From Providencia rettgeri (lineage in GTDB: Bacteria; Pseudomonadota; Gammaproteobacteria; Enterobacterales; Enterobacteriaceae): 64,000 nucleotides of DNA. A model generated the notes under the pieces. That model made no database searches. It was not told where the DNA came from and worked only from the letters and a program-made list of their open reading frames with translations. The stretch lies in contig NZ_CP017671.1 in assembly GCF_001874625.1 (NCBI RefSeq), positions 2,604,001 to 2,668,000 of the forward strand, written 5' to 3'. Positions 48,427 through 57,924 of the stretch are shown here, one piece after another. The translations under genes were made by a program, and so were the position numbers. The stretch's first letter is position 1; the number at the start of each line of letters is the position of its first letter.

Positions 48427-49240
48427 GCTAACTTACCGTTGGCCAAGTTCTAGTCATGATAATATTAAGAGCTTATCTGTCTCCATATACTCTGGAGAAT
48501 GGGTAGCTTTAGTGGGGGATAATGGCGCGGGGAAATCAACACTATTGCGACTTTTAGCGGGTTTATTGCAACCCACCAGCGGTCATATACACCTCGACAA
48601 TCAAAAGCTCAGTGCCATTACTGCACCCCATAGAGCAAACCAGATCGGTATTTTATTTCAAGAAGCTGAAAAACAAATTTTTCATAGTCGAGTCAAAGAC
48701 GAAATCGCCTTTGGTTTAAAGCGGCAAAAATACGCTAAAGCTGAAATTCAAACGCGTACATTACATGCGCTAAAGACTTGTGGCCTCACTGATGTTGCAG
48801 ATAAACACCCTTTAGATTTGCATGCAGGCCAACGAAGAATGGTTGCTGTTGCCTGTTTAGAGGCTATCTCTCCTAAATTATTATTACTCGATGAGCCTAG
48901 CCGTGATTTCGATGCATGTTGGATGCGCCGATTCGAGCATTGGCTAACATTGCAACGTGAAAAAGGGGTTACGGTGGTCACCATTAGCCATGACCTTGAC
49001 TTTGTAGCACGCCATTTCCAGCGGACCTTACATTTATCAAATGGGGAGCTCATCGCTGATGGGCCGCCATTATCTATATTATGTCATCCTAAACTGCAAG
49101 TTGAGTCGTCTCTTCCGGCCCCAACACTGATTTCACTTAGCCAACAGTTACAACTGGAACAACTGGAACAACTGGAACAACCTTATATCACCCCATCGTC
49201 TTGGGTAACCAATTTTCTGAACCAATCGTCCCTTAAGTAA
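48410..49240 (+). CDS. ECF transporter ATPase (A') component 2
   Basis: 276 residues, ABC ATPase. Walker A is GDNGAGKSTLLRLLAG, the Q-loop is GILFQEAEKQIF and Walker B is LLLLDEPSRDFD. The signature is altered to LHAGQRRMV, where LSGGQ is usual, so one ATP site of the pair may be weak. The start is ATG 48410 behind AAGGAG. Near the C-terminus three direct 9-base repeats encode LEQ-LEQ-LEQ. It is the last gene of the ECF operon, convergent with purC. Confidence 0.87.
   Translation: MLQLDKLTYRWPSSSHDNIKSLSVSIYSGEWVALVGDNGAGKSTLLRLLAGLLQPTSGHIHLDNQKLSAITAPHRANQIGILFQEAEKQIFHSRVKDEIAFGLKRQKYAKAEIQTRTLHALKTCGLTDVADKHPLDLHAGQRRMVAVACLEAISPKLLLLDEPSRDFDACWMRRFEHWLTLQREKGVTVVTISHDLDFVARHFQRTLHLSNGELIADGPPLSILCHPKLQVESSLPAPTLISLSQQLQLEQLEQLEQPYITPSSWVTNFLNQSSLK
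49151..49177. repeat. Three tandem 9-bp repeats inside the ECF ATPase gene
   Basis: CAACTGGAA occurs three times at 49151, 49160 and 49169. It keeps the reading frame and adds LEQ units near the C-terminus, outside the ATPase core. Confidence 0.9.
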
Positions 49241-49257
49241 CATAACTCTTCGTCAAA

Positions 49258-49280
49258 ATCAGCCTGAATAGCAGGCTGAT
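49258..49280 (-). terminator. purC terminator (possibly shared)
   Basis: ATCAGCCTG (49258-49266) pairs with CAGGCTGAT (49272-49280). On the minus strand TTTT follows. It lies between convergent purC and the ECF operon. Confidence 0.7.
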
Positions 49281-49306
49281 CCATACCTAAAATAATGGAA
49301 AATTGA

Positions 49307-50020
49307 TTAATCTAGCGGTACACCAATACGACGAGCAACTTCTTCATAAGCCTCAATCAAGCCGCCAAGGCTTTGACGGAAACGGTCTTTATCCATTTTA
49401 TTAAGGGTTGCTTTATCCCATAAACGGCTACCATCTGGAGAGAATTCATCCCCTAGTACCACTTGGCCTTTATATAAACCAAACTCTAGTTTGAAATCGA
49501 CTAAAATGAGCCCAGCATCGGCAAAAATTTTGCTCAGAACCTCATTTGCTTTGTAGCTCAGTTCACGCATTGTTGCCAGATTGTCTTTGCTAACCCAACC
49601 AAAGGTTTCACAATAAGACTCATTGACCATTGGGTCATGCTTCGCATCATCTTTTAAGAATAAGTCAAATAAAGGCGGGTTCAATACCATACCTTCTTCA
49701 ACACCTAAGCGCTTAACAAGTGAACCCGCTGCGCGGTTACGAATAACACATTCAACTGGAACCATATCTAGTTTTTTGACTAGTGCTTCAGTGTCAGAAA
49801 GCAGTGCCTCCATTTGTGTTGGAATACCCGCCTCTTCTAATTTGCTCATAATAAAATGGTTAAATTTATTATTAACCATGCCTTTACGATCAAATTGTTC
49901 GATACGCTCACCATCGAGTGCTGATGTATCATTACGGAATTCCAGAACCAGCAGATCAGGATCCTCTGTGGTATAGACAGTTTTTGCCTTACCACGATAC
50001 AACTCAGCTTTCTTTTGCAT
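49307..50020 (-). CDS. purC: SAICAR synthetase PurC
   Basis: 237 residues, the E. coli length. It joins CAIR and aspartate with ATP to give SAICAR in purine synthesis. Motifs include YRGKAKTVY at the ATP site, [37 protein letters not shown] and LVDFKLEFG...[18 protein letters not shown] 50020 behind GGAG is chosen. A perfect PurR operator lies about 240 bases upstream. The dapA-bamC-purC order is that of E. coli. Confidence 0.97.
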   Translation of the reverse strand: MQKKAELYRGKAKTVYTTEDPDLLVLEFRNDTSALDGERIEQFDRKGMVNNKFNHFIMSKLEEAGIPTQMEALLSDTEALVKKLDMVPVECVIRNRAAGSLVKRLGVEEGMVLNPPLFDLFLKDDAKHDPMVNESYCETFGWVSKDNLATMRELSYKANEVLSKIFADAGLILVDFKLEFGLYKGQVVLGDEFSPDGSRLWDKATLNKMDKDRFRQSLGGLIEAYEEVARRIGVPLD

Positions 50021-50258
50021 CTTACACACTCCAGAGATGTGATTAATCTATATAAAAAATGATATGGGAATTCTGTCATCATTCTGTCTTTACAGAAAAG
50101 ATAATTAACAGAAGAAAAAGCATTTAAAAATACGGTTCACTGTTAATTTTCTACTCTGTTTCAGCTAGTTATACGCCAATGTAAAAGCTTATGCTAACCC
50201 ACTGATATACAATATTTTATATTTTAGCGCTAATTATGATAATAAAATTCTCAGGCGG

Positions 50259-50274
50259 ACGCAAACGATTACTT
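50259..50274 (-). promoter_or_regulatory. PurR operator upstream of purC
   Basis: ACGCAAACGATTACTT fits the PurR consensus ANGCAANCGNTTNCNT at all fixed positions. It implies repression of purC by PurR with hypoxanthine or guanine. Confidence 0.8.
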
Positions 50275-50433
50275 CAGCATAAACACTGATTTTTTGTCCA
50301 TTCGTTTTATGGCATCTCATATTGGCAAGATAGCAATAATATTTAAAATGATTATCTATCTATAAACTTATGATGAGCTAACTCATCCCTTTGCCCCAAT
50401 TTGAACACACCCAATTTGCCTAAAATTCCCCAT

Positions 50434-50473
50434 AAAAAAACCGCGACTTGTATTGCAAGCCACGGTTTTTATT
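50434..50473 (-). terminator. bamC terminator
   Basis: AAAAACCG and CGGTTTTT flank an inner ACTTG/CAAG stem. On the minus strand the hairpin runs into TTTTTTATGGGG. It lies just past the bamC stop. Confidence 0.75.
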
Positions 50474-50496
50474 TGTTTTACCAAAATGAAATATAA

Positions 50497-51549
50497 TTAT
50501 TTATTCGTTGGAACTTTACTAAACGCCGCTTTTAATGCCGCGACCATTTCATCATTTTGTTTCTGTGTTAATGCGACACCTTTAGTGGTGATAAATTGCA
50601 GCGTACTACGGTTGTTTAAGTCACCAACCTGCAATTTATAATCCGCTTCAGGGATAGATGGGTCATCAACCCCCAGAGCTTGCCATTCTGAGCTACTTAA
50701 GCCTTTGTAAGTTACCGTGACAGAGCCACTAGAGCGAGAACGGTCGCCAACTTTCATGCCTACACTTTCTAGTGCATGAGGTAACCTTTCCCAAACCGCA
50801 TCAAATGGCGCACGGACAACGACTAAAGGAAGGCCTGTATCGTCACTACCTGTTTGAACATCTATGATCCCATAGGCACTTTGGATACTGTTTTTATTTG
50901 AAGTATCACGCAACGTATATAAATTATCAGTTAATTCGTTTAACAATAATTTGTTATAACGTTGAACTTCAATAGTATCAGTAATAGTTTCATCACCTTG
51001 GCGTAACCCTAAACTGGTGACTGTTAATGCCATCATGCCGTTTTCAGGTTTAACCGTAATTTTATGGCGGCTTTCAATAGGCACGTTTTCGTCAGCACGA
51101 TCCCACTTGACCCAATTGGTTTCAATTGAGCGAGAGCCATCATCTTTCGATGAAACTGGGATGCCTCTTTGTTCTAGGATCATGGTGACTTGTGACCAAA
51201 GAGCACTATTTTCAGGTGTATTTTCTAGCAACAAACGACTTGCTTGCGCGCTATCTTCCGTGCGTGAACCCGCTAATTGCGAAATTGTCAGTACAGGGGG
51301 ACGAATATCTAAAGCTTTCCCTACTGCGCCTGTTGATGTGGCTTTAGGGATATCATACTCACCATTTGCTTCTGGTAATGTAAGCCCTTGTGGCACATTT
51401 AACACTTTCAATGGCGCAGCATTGAGGTATTCCTCATCACCGCTGACCTGACGTTTATAGCGCTGATCGCTGGAGCAGGCTGCCAGTAACACGACAAGTG
51501 ACAGGCCAGCAACCTTCATAACCTTCGATTTTTGCAATAATGTTGCCAT
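50497..51549 (-). CDS. bamC: Outer-membrane assembly lipoprotein BamC
   Basis: 350 residues. Lipoprotein signal peptide with lipobox LLAAC and lipidated Cys25, then the long unstructured N-terminal segment that binds BamD, and two helix-grip domains (about 100-215 and 225-345). Typical pieces are SWSQVTMILEQRGIPV-like LWSQVTMILEQRGIPV and LPHALESVGMKVGDRSRSSGSV. It is an accessory subunit of the BamABCDE beta-barrel machine. It lies 16 bases downstream of dapA and is co-transcribed with it. Confidence 0.95.
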   Translation of the reverse strand: MATLLQKSKVMKVAGLSLVVLLAACSSDQRYKRQVSGDEEYLNAAPLKVLNVPQGLTLPEANGEYDIPKATSTGAVGKALDIRPPVLTISQLAGSRTEDSAQASRLLLENTPENSALWSQVTMILEQRGIPVSSKDDGSRSIETNWVKWDRADENVPIESRHKITVKPENGMMALTVTSLGLRQGDETITDTIEVQRYNKLLLNELTDNLYTLRDTSNKNSIQSAYGIIDVQTGSDDTGLPLVVVRAPFDAVWERLPHALESVGMKVGDRSRSSGSVTVTYKGLSSSEWQALGVDDPSIPEADYKLQVGDLNNRSTLQFITTKGVALTQKQNDEMVAALKAAFSKVPTNK

Positions 51550-51565
51550 TAAAATTCCCTAAATT

Positions 51566-52474
51566 TTACAGTAACCCAGCGAGTTTCAAGGCTTCTTCCA
51601 CTTTTTGCTGGCCTGAGCTGGTTAGCGGTGTCATAGGTAACCGCAATGTACCATCTGTAATCAAGCCTAAGCGATGACAGCCCCATTTCGCTGGAATTGG
51701 ATTTGGTTCAACAAACAACTGAAGATGTAACCCCATCAGTTTTTTGTTTAATTCGCGCGCTTCAGTATATTTGCCTGCAAGCGCTAAGTCACACATTTTT
51801 ACCATCTGCGGTGCAGCAACGTTAGAAGTTACTGAAATAACGCCCTTTCCACCGAGTTGCATGAAATCGAGTGCTGTCGCGTCATCACCGGTTAACAGTA
51901 CAAAATCATCATCAACCAGTTCTTTGATTTGATGAACCCTAGCTAAGTTCCCTGTCGCTTCTTTAATTGCGACAATATTCGCCAATTTCGCTAAACGCCC
52001 TACGGTTTCAGGTAACATATCGCAGCCTGTCCGTGATGGTACATTATAAAGAATCTGTGGCAAGCTAGTGTTCTCTGAAATTGCTTTAAAATGTTGATAT
52101 AGCCCTTCCTGAGAAGGCCTATTATAATAAGGTGTTACCGTCAGGCAAGCAACTACCCCACTATTTTCAAATTCATTGGTTAAAGAGATAGCTTCTGCTG
52201 TCGCATTTGCACCTGCACCAGCAATAATTGGGATACGCCCATCAGCAAGTTCTAAGGTGGCTTTCACTACATCCACATGTTCTTTGTGAGTTAAGGTTGC
52301 TGATTCGCCTGTTGTACCAACAGAAACAATGGCAGATGTTCCGCTTTCAACATGGTAATCCACCAGTTTTTTCAGACTGGCTTTATCTAAACGCCCCGCT
52401 GAGTCCATCGGTGTTATAACTGCAACAATGCTTCCCATTAAAAAATCTTTATAATTTGCGTTTCCATTAGCCAT
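51566..52474 (-). CDS. dapA: 4-hydroxy-tetrahydrodipicolinate synthase DapA
   Basis: 302 residues (E. coli 292). It condenses pyruvate and aspartate semialdehyde, the first committed step to DAP and lysine. This TIM barrel has [11 protein letters not shown], the YYNRPSQEG loop with catalytic tyrosine, YNVPSRTG and the Schiff-base lysine in [10 protein letters not shown] keep ATG 52474 because AGGGGG lies 8 bases before it, giving about ten extra N-terminal residues compared with E. coli. ATG 52438 would give the shorter form. Confidence 0.95.
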   Translation of the reverse strand: MANGNANYKDFLMGSIVAVITPMDSAGRLDKASLKKLVDYHVESGTSAIVSVGTTGESATLTHKEHVDVVKATLELADGRIPIIAGAGANATAEAISLTNEFENSGVVACLTVTPYYNRPSQEGLYQHFKAISENTSLPQILYNVPSRTGCDMLPETVGRLAKLANIVAIKEATGNLARVHQIKELVDDDFVLLTGDDATALDFMQLGGKGVISVTSNVAAPQMVKMCDLALAGKYTEARELNKKLMGLHLQLFVEPNPIPAKWGCHRLGLITDGTLRLPMTPLTSSGQQKVEEALKLAGLL

Positions 52475-52762
52475 GACGATACCCCCTTAATAATTGAACC
52501 CCCATGTTACTTTTTCATTTCCAAGAAGAAAACCACCCAACAGCAAGATTTTAATGAATTTTGTTAATGCCAGAGACATTAACTTAAATAGAAGTAATAA
52601 TTCGCTGATATTTCTCGCAAGAGTGTGTGCTTTCTCTTGGCAGATGCCATTTTTTATGGTTTCCTTACCTGCATCTGGCGTCAGTTTTATGACAACTGTA
52701 TTTACTGCTATATTCTAATTAAGTGTTTAACTGACATAATCAAAAACATTAAGGGACAGACT

Positions 52763-53320
52763 TTGCCTAAGACTGAACAGCAATTTCTTGTGATTACTGC
52801 GCTGGGAACAGATCGTCCGGGCATTGTGAACACGATTACTCGCCTCGTTAGTGAGTGTGACTGTAATATTGAAGATAGTCGCTTAGCGATGTTTGGCAAG
52901 GAGTTTACGTTTATTATGATGTTATCCGGCAGTTGGAATGCCATCACTCTATTAGAGGCGACATTGCCTCCTAAAGGGGCGGAACTTGACTTGCTGATTG
53001 TCATGAAAAGAACTCAAAGTGTTCAAACAACCTATTACCCATCGACAGTAACGGTGAACGTGGTTGTCGACGATGCACCACGGATTGTCGAGCAATTCAC
53101 AAATTTATTCACAACTTCGCAATGTAATATTGCAGAGCTTGTTTCTAAGACTCAACCAGCCAATAATGATATGCCCGCTCAACTGGAAATTCAGATTACT
53201 GCACACGACCCGTTGGACGATAACGGCATAATTATAAAAAACAAATTTCAACAACTATGTACAATGCTAAATGCTAAAGGCAACATAAGCATTATCAACA
53301 ACCCCAATATGCAGAGTTAA
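52763..53320 (+). CDS. gcvR: Glycine cleavage system regulator GcvR
   Basis: 185 residues with two ACT domains. The first, QFLVITALGTDRPGIVNTITRLVSE, is followed by NIEDSRLAMFGKEFTFIMML and AELDLLIVMKRT. The second contains CNIAELVSKTQPANN. GcvR binds GcvA and represses the glycine cleavage operon when glycine is low. The start is TTG 52763, which aligns with E. coli GcvR and has AAGGGA 8 bases upstream; no ATG gives a credible start. It is divergent from dapA and 14 bases before bcp. Confidence 0.92.
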   Translation: MPKTEQQFLVITALGTDRPGIVNTITRLVSECDCNIEDSRLAMFGKEFTFIMMLSGSWNAITLLEATLPPKGAELDLLIVMKRTQSVQTTYYPSTVTVNVVVDDAPRIVEQFTNLFTTSQCNIAELVSKTQPANNDMPAQLEIQITAHDPLDDNGIIIKNKFQQLCTMLNAKGNISIINNPNMQS

Positions 53321-53334
53321 CGGAGATATATGTA

Positions 53335-53805
53335 ATGAACCCATTGAAAGCCGGTGATAAGGCGCCTCAATTTAGCCTTCCTGACCAAGATGGTGAGATC
53401 ATCAATCTTTCTGATTATCAGGGTCAGCGCGTATTAGTTTACTTTTATCCTAAAGCGATGACTCCAGGTTGTACCGTTCAAGCGTGTGGTTTGCGTGATG
53501 AAATGGACACACTAAAAGCGAAAGGTGTCGAGGTTTTAGGGATTAGCACAGACAAACCAGAGAAACTTTCTCGTTTCGTTGAAAAAGAAATGTTGAACTT
53601 CACTTTATTATCAGACGAAGAGCACCAAGTATGTGAGCAATTTGGGGTTTGGGGTGAAAAACAATTTATGGGGAAAACCTATGATGGCATTCATCGTATC
53701 AGTTTCCTCATTGACCCAACAGGGAAAATAGAACACGTATTTGACAATTTCAAAACCAGCAATCACCACGAAATCGTCCTCGAATACATTACCGCGAACG
53801 CTTAA
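53335..53805 (+). CDS. bcp: Thioredoxin-dependent thiol peroxidase Bcp
   Basis: 156 residues, the E. coli length. This atypical peroxiredoxin (PrxQ) reduces hydroperoxides. The peroxidatic cysteine is Cys46 in TPGCTVQACGLRD and the resolving cysteine Cys51. YFYPKAMTPGC and GISTDKPEKLSRF are standard. It follows gcvR, as in E. coli, and ends in a bidirectional terminator. Confidence 0.96.
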   Translation: MNPLKAGDKAPQFSLPDQDGEIINLSDYQGQRVLVYFYPKAMTPGCTVQACGLRDEMDTLKAKGVEVLGISTDKPEKLSRFVEKEMLNFTLLSDEEHQVCEQFGVWGEKQFMGKTYDGIHRISFLIDPTGKIEHVFDNFKTSNHHEIVLEYITANA

Positions 53806-53820
53806 CTTTTAGTCTTTATA

Positions 53821-53847
53821 TAGTGCTGTATGGGCCATACAGCACTA
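53821..53847. terminator. Bidirectional terminator bcp/perM
   Basis: TAGTGCTGTAT and ATACAGCACTA form an 11-base perfect stem around GGGCC, with TTTT on the right. Confidence 0.85.
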
Positions 53848-53857
53848 TTTTCTAAAC

Positions 53858-54922
53858 TTATTTTACTAATTCGTTGGTGTCTTCAGGCCACACATGAATA
53901 ACCGCTTTAATAAGCGTTGCCAATGGGATTGCAAAAAACACCCCCCACACTCCCCATAAACCACCAAAAACGACAACAGATAAAATAATCACTAGTGGAT
54001 GTAGATTGACGGCTTCTGAAAACAACAAAGGCACCACAACATTGCTATCCAGCCCTTGGATCACTAAATAAGCCAGCATCAAGTACCAAAACTCACTACC
54101 AATACCAAATTGAAATAACCCAACAATAACGACAGGAATTGTTGCTGCTACCGCACCAATATACGGGATCAAAACAGCAACCCCTACCAACACTGATAAT
54201 AATACTGAGTACCGCAAGTCAAAATACGCAAAACATAAATAAGTGACGACACCCACAATCACCATTTCTGTTACCTTGCCACGTAGATAGTTGGTAATTT
54301 GCTCGTTCATTTCTACCCAGACTTTACCTACTAATAAACGGTTTTTAGGTAATAGCTTTAAAAAACTTTGGCTAATACGTTCTTTATCTTTTAATAGGAA
54401 AAATGTCATCAGTGGAACTAAAACCAAATAAACAGCTAAAGTAAAAATGCCAATCAGTGATGCCACAGACGCTTTTACGACAGAGTCTGCAATACCTGAC
54501 ATGCGACTGCGTAAATTATCAGCCATCATATCAATAATGCCAACATCAACCAATGCAGGGTATTGCTCAGGGAGTTTCTGTGCAAATTCATTGAAACGGT
54601 TAACCATATTCGGTAGATCGGCCATCAAATTAATACCTTGCTGCCAAGCTGTCGGGGCAATAATTAAAATCACCATGGCACTTATTCCCGCAAATAGGGT
54701 CAAAATGATACTCACAGCAAAAGAGCGTGATAACCCCGCACGTTGTAGTAAATGCGTCGGCCACTCGAGTAAATAAGCTAAAGCAATTGCTGCCAATAAC
54801 GGAGCTAGTATACTGCTGAAAAAGAAAATGATCACAAAACCAGAAACCAGTAGTGTAAAAAGTGCAACGGCTTGTGGGTCAGCAAAACGCCGACGATACC
54901 ACTGTAAAAACAATTCCAGCAT
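53858..54922 (-). CDS. perM: AI-2E family transporter PerM (YfgO)
   Basis: 354 residues, AI-2 exporter/PerM superfamily with about eight membrane helices. Family features are FFFSSILAPLLAAIALAYLLEWP near the start, LVPLMTFFLLKDKE in the middle, and the end GGLWGVWGVFFAIPLATLIKAVI. The substrate is uncertain; members have been linked to AI-2 export or Na+/H+ antiport. The start is ATG 54922 behind AGGAGC, matching E. coli MLEMLMQWYRRRF. It is convergent with bcp and divergent from bepA, as in E. coli. Confidence 0.9.
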   Translation of the reverse strand: MLELFLQWYRRRFADPQAVALFTLLVSGFVIIFFFSSILAPLLAAIALAYLLEWPTHLLQRAGLSRSFAVSIILTLFAGISAMVILIIAPTAWQQGINLMADLPNMVNRFNEFAQKLPEQYPALVDVGIIDMMADNLRSRMSGIADSVVKASVASLIGIFTLAVYLVLVPLMTFFLLKDKERISQSFLKLLPKNRLLVGKVWVEMNEQITNYLRGKVTEMVIVGVVTYLCFAYFDLRYSVLLSVLVGVAVLIPYIGAVAATIPVVIVGLFQFGIGSEFWYLMLAYLVIQGLDSNVVVPLLFSEAVNLHPLVIILSVVVFGGLWGVWGVFFAIPLATLIKAVIHVWPEDTNELVK

Positions 54923-55119
54923 TTGTAGCTCCTGGGGAAATAACACAAAGGACAGTTCTTAAATTATCGAAAATTATACCGAAGAACAGATTTAACGATA
55001 GCTTTTGCTATCATATGTTTTAAACTTTTCGAGTTATTTGCTGCCTTACCCTATATACACTCGAAATAAAGTCGGTACTTACCCTAAATTTTAAATGTTG
55101 TATGGGATACTCACGTTTC

Positions 55120-56583
55120 ATGAAGAAAAAATTCAAACACCCATTATTGGCTTTCATGATCGCCGCACTGATGAACGGTGCAGTTTTACCTGCTTATAGT
55201 GCCATAGAAGACACCTTACCTGATATTGGCACCACAGCTGGGGGCACACTGAGCATCAACCAAGAAATTATTATGGGTGATGCTATTACACGCCAAATCC
55301 GTGCTAGTACACCACTCATTTACGACCCATTGTTGACTCAATATGTTAACAAACTTGGTATGCGGTTAGTAAAGAATGCCGATTCAGTTAAAACACCGTT
55401 TAAGTTTTATCTCGTTAATAACCCTAATATTAATGCTTACGCCTATTTTGGCGGTAATGTCGTATTACACTCCGCGTTATTTCGTTACAGCCAAAATGAG
55501 AGCCAACTCGCTTCGGTGATGGCCCACGAAATTTCACACGTCACCCAACGGCATCTTGCCAGGATGATGGAGGATCAAAAAAGTACCACCCCTCTTGCGA
55601 TTGCGGGGACGATTGGTTCTTTATTATTAGTGATGGCAAATCCACAAGCAGGTTTTGCCGCACTGACAAGCACGATGGCCGGTGTGCAACAAGGCATGAT
55701 CAGCTTTACACAAGCGAATGAACAAGAAGCTGACCGTATTGGTTTACAAACACTAAGGCGTTCTGGTTTTGACCCCCATGCAATGGCTGATTTTATGCAA
55801 ACGATGTCAGACCAAACACGCTATATGTCTAAACCCCCTGAAATTTTGCTAACGCACCCCTTACCAGATAGCCGCTTAGCGGATGCTCGAAACCGTTCAA
55901 ATCAATACGCTAAAGTCAGCGTGCCATCTTCACTGGATTTTATGTTAGCCAGAGTCCGTATATTGGCAATGTATAGTTCAGACCAAAAACATGCATTAGA
56001 CCAGATTATTGAAAATTATGGGAAAGGCTCTGCACAAGAACAAATAGCCGCGCAGTATGGTAAAGCCTTGATTCTGTCGCAAGATAAAAAATACGCAGAT
56101 GCAGGTAAAATCATGGCTGAATTATTAGCTAAACAGCCTGATAACCCTTGGTTTATCGATACCATGACGGATATTGATATTGAGCAAAAGCGTGTATCAA
56201 AAGCCGTTACGCGCTTGCAAAATGCCTTGAAGAAATCCCCTCAAAATACGGTGTTTATTGTTAATCTTGCGAATGCATTAATTAATGACCATCAATATAA
56301 AGAAGCCAGAACATTGCTGAATAAATACACTTTCGATTATCCAGATGACCCCATCGGTTGGGATCTACTGGCAGAGGCGTCTGCTAAACAAGGTAACCGT
56401 ACTGAAGAGTTAGCAGCTTATGCTGAAGGTATGGCACTGCGCGGAAATTATGATACTGCGATTAATTATCTCACTGATGCTAGCCGTAAGAGCAAATTAG
56501 GCAGTTATGAACAACAGCGCTATGATGCACGAATCGATGCACTGATAAAACTGCAATTACGTGATAAAAATGCAAAACCGTAA
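55120..56583 (+). CDS. bepA: Periplasmic chaperone/metalloprotease BepA (YfgC)
   Basis: 487 residues. Signal peptide (about 1-28, ending AYSA), M48 peptidase domain with the zinc motif HEISH near residue 136 and downstream EADRIGLQ, then a TPR region (about 290-480). BepA promotes LptD folding and degrades stalled outer-membrane proteins. ATG 55120 is preferred because the signal starts MKKKFKH; ATG 55102 is also in frame. It lies 12 bases before yfgD. Confidence 0.94.
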   Translation: MKKKFKHPLLAFMIAALMNGAVLPAYSAIEDTLPDIGTTAGGTLSINQEIIMGDAITRQIRASTPLIYDPLLTQYVNKLGMRLVKNADSVKTPFKFYLVNNPNINAYAYFGGNVVLHSALFRYSQNESQLASVMAHEISHVTQRHLARMMEDQKSTTPLAIAGTIGSLLLVMANPQAGFAALTSTMAGVQQGMISFTQANEQEADRIGLQTLRRSGFDPHAMADFMQTMSDQTRYMSKPPEILLTHPLPDSRLADARNRSNQYAKVSVPSSLDFMLARVRILAMYSSDQKHALDQIIENYGKGSAQEQIAAQYGKALILSQDKKYADAGKIMAELLAKQPDNPWFIDTMTDIDIEQKRVSKAVTRLQNALKKSPQNTVFIVNLANALINDHQYKEARTLLNKYTFDYPDDPIGWDLLAEASAKQGNRTEELAAYAEGMALRGNYDTAINYLTDASRKSKLGSYEQQRYDARIDALIKLQLRDKNAKP

Positions 56584-56595
56584 GGAGTTAATATA

Positions 56596-56952
56596 ATGAC
56601 GGATTCGATTAAGATTTACCACAACCCTCGTTGCTCTAAAAGCCGTGAAACCTTAGCCCTGTTAGAGCAAAAAGGCATTGTTCCCACTGTGGTTGAATAC
56701 TTAAAAACACCCCCAACAACGGGTGAAATCAAAAAACTGCTCAAGATGTTAGGGTTTAAAGATGCTCGTCAGTTAATGCGCACCAAAGAAGATTTATATA
56801 AAGAATTGAATTTAAGTGATGACGGCTTAACACAGGATCAACTAATTAAAGCGATGCATGAAAACCCGAAGCTGATTGAGCGCCCTATTGTGGTTAACGG
56901 CGATAAAGCACGTTTAGGCCGGCCACCTGAGCAGGTACTTGAAATTTTATAA
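56596..56952 (+). CDS. yfgD: ArsC family glutaredoxin-like protein YfgD
   Basis: 118 residues. YHNPRCSKSRETLALL has the redox cysteine of the arsenate reductase family. VVEYLKTPPTTGEIKKLLKMLG, MRTKEDLYKEL and the ERPIVV...GRPPEQVLEIL ending match E. coli YfgD closely. Arsenate reduction is possible but unproven for this subgroup. AAGGAG precedes the ATG. It is co-transcribed with bepA. Confidence 0.92.
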   Translation: MTDSIKIYHNPRCSKSRETLALLEQKGIVPTVVEYLKTPPTTGEIKKLLKMLGFKDARQLMRTKEDLYKELNLSDDGLTQDQLIKAMHENPKLIERPIVVNGDKARLGRPPEQVLEIL

Positions 56953-57032
56953 AAACTGTTTGGTGATAAAAGTCGTACTCAATATATTATTGAGTTTGAC
57001 TTAAGTTATTTCTTTTCTACCAAACATTGTTT

Positions 57033-57063
57033 AAAAGGCGATATGCATGAGTCTATCGCCTTT
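57033..57063. terminator. Bidirectional terminator yfgD/hda
   Basis: AAAGGCGAT (57034-57042) pairs with ATCGCCTTT (57055-57063), with A/T-rich flanks between convergent genes. Confidence 0.8.
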
Positions 57064-57096
57064 AGTTTTATATATTGATTTAATCAATAATATTGA

Positions 57097-57798
57097 CTAG
57101 AGCTTTAAGATATCTTTGACAAATGGAATGGTGAGTTTTCGCTGTGCAACAATCGAGGCATGGTCAAGTTTATTGAGAATATCGAACAATGTCCCCATTT
57201 TTCTATCAAGACGTTTTAACACAAACCGGCAGACGTCTTCAGGAAGCTCAAAACCACGGATACGTGCACGTAATTGAAGAGCCCATATTTTATCTTCATC
57301 ACTAAGTGGATGCAGCTTGTAGATTTGCCCCCAATCAAGGCGAGAGGCCAAATCCGGTAATTTCAACTCAATCTGCCGTGGGGGTCTATCACCCGTAATT
57401 AACAGGCAAGTACGGCCAATTTCTAAAATACGGTTATATAAATTGAAAATAGCCATTTCCCATTCTTCATCACCCGCTATACATTGGATGTTATCGATAC
57501 AAACCAATGATAAATGTTCCATGCCATCTAATACTTCAGGAACAAAATATGCACGTTTATCAAGTGGTACATAGCCTACAGCAACACCCTGTTCAGAAAG
57601 CTCAGCACATGCAGCATGCAATAAATGGCTTTTCCCACCACCTTCACGCGACCAATAATAGATATAGCTACCATGTGGTTGAATAATTGCAGACTGAATA
57701 GCAGACAACAACGCCCCATTCTCCCCGGCATAGAAGCTAGCAAAGGTTTCATCATCTGGAAGATATAGTGGTAATGAAAGCTGTGATGGTGTGTTCAG
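57097..57798 (-). CDS. hda: DnaA inactivator Hda, CTG start
   Basis: 233 residues, exactly the E. coli length, if translation starts at CTG 57798. The sequence from there, [20 protein letters not shown], aligns with the E. coli N-terminus and contains the clamp-binding QLSLPL motif needed for function. AGAGGC sits just upstream. E. coli hda also starts with CUG. The first ATG (57711) would remove 29 residues including the clamp motif. The AAA+ domain has [11 protein letters not shown] and [13 protein letters not shown]. With the DNA-loaded sliding clamp Hda drives hydrolysis of DnaA-ATP. Confidence 0.93.
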   Translation of the reverse strand: MNTPSQLSLPLYLPDDETFASFYAGENGALLSAIQSAIIQPHGSYIYYWSREGGGKSHLLHAACAELSEQGVAVGYVPLDKRAYFVPEVLDGMEHLSLVCIDNIQCIAGDEEWEMAIFNLYNRILEIGRTCLLITGDRPPRQIELKLPDLASRLDWGQIYKLHPLSDEDKIWALQLRARIRGFELPEDVCRFVLKRLDRKMGTLFDILNKLDHASIVAQRKLTIPFVKDILKL

Positions 57799-57924
57799 AA
57801 GCGCCTCTGGCTGTACAAATCAATTTTCATCTCCCAGTTTACCATAAAAAACGAGGAGAGATGAATAAGAACGGTTTCCAATTGCCGCCCAATATTTTGA
57901 GCGGCGTATTGAAAACAATGTGAA

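Larger units (their letters stand above)
50021..50496. other. purC leader and promoter region
   Basis: About 475 bases between bamC and purC. It contains the bamC-side terminator and a PurR operator, both listed separately. The 240 bases between that operator and purC are AT-rich and show no gene. Confidence 0.6.
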
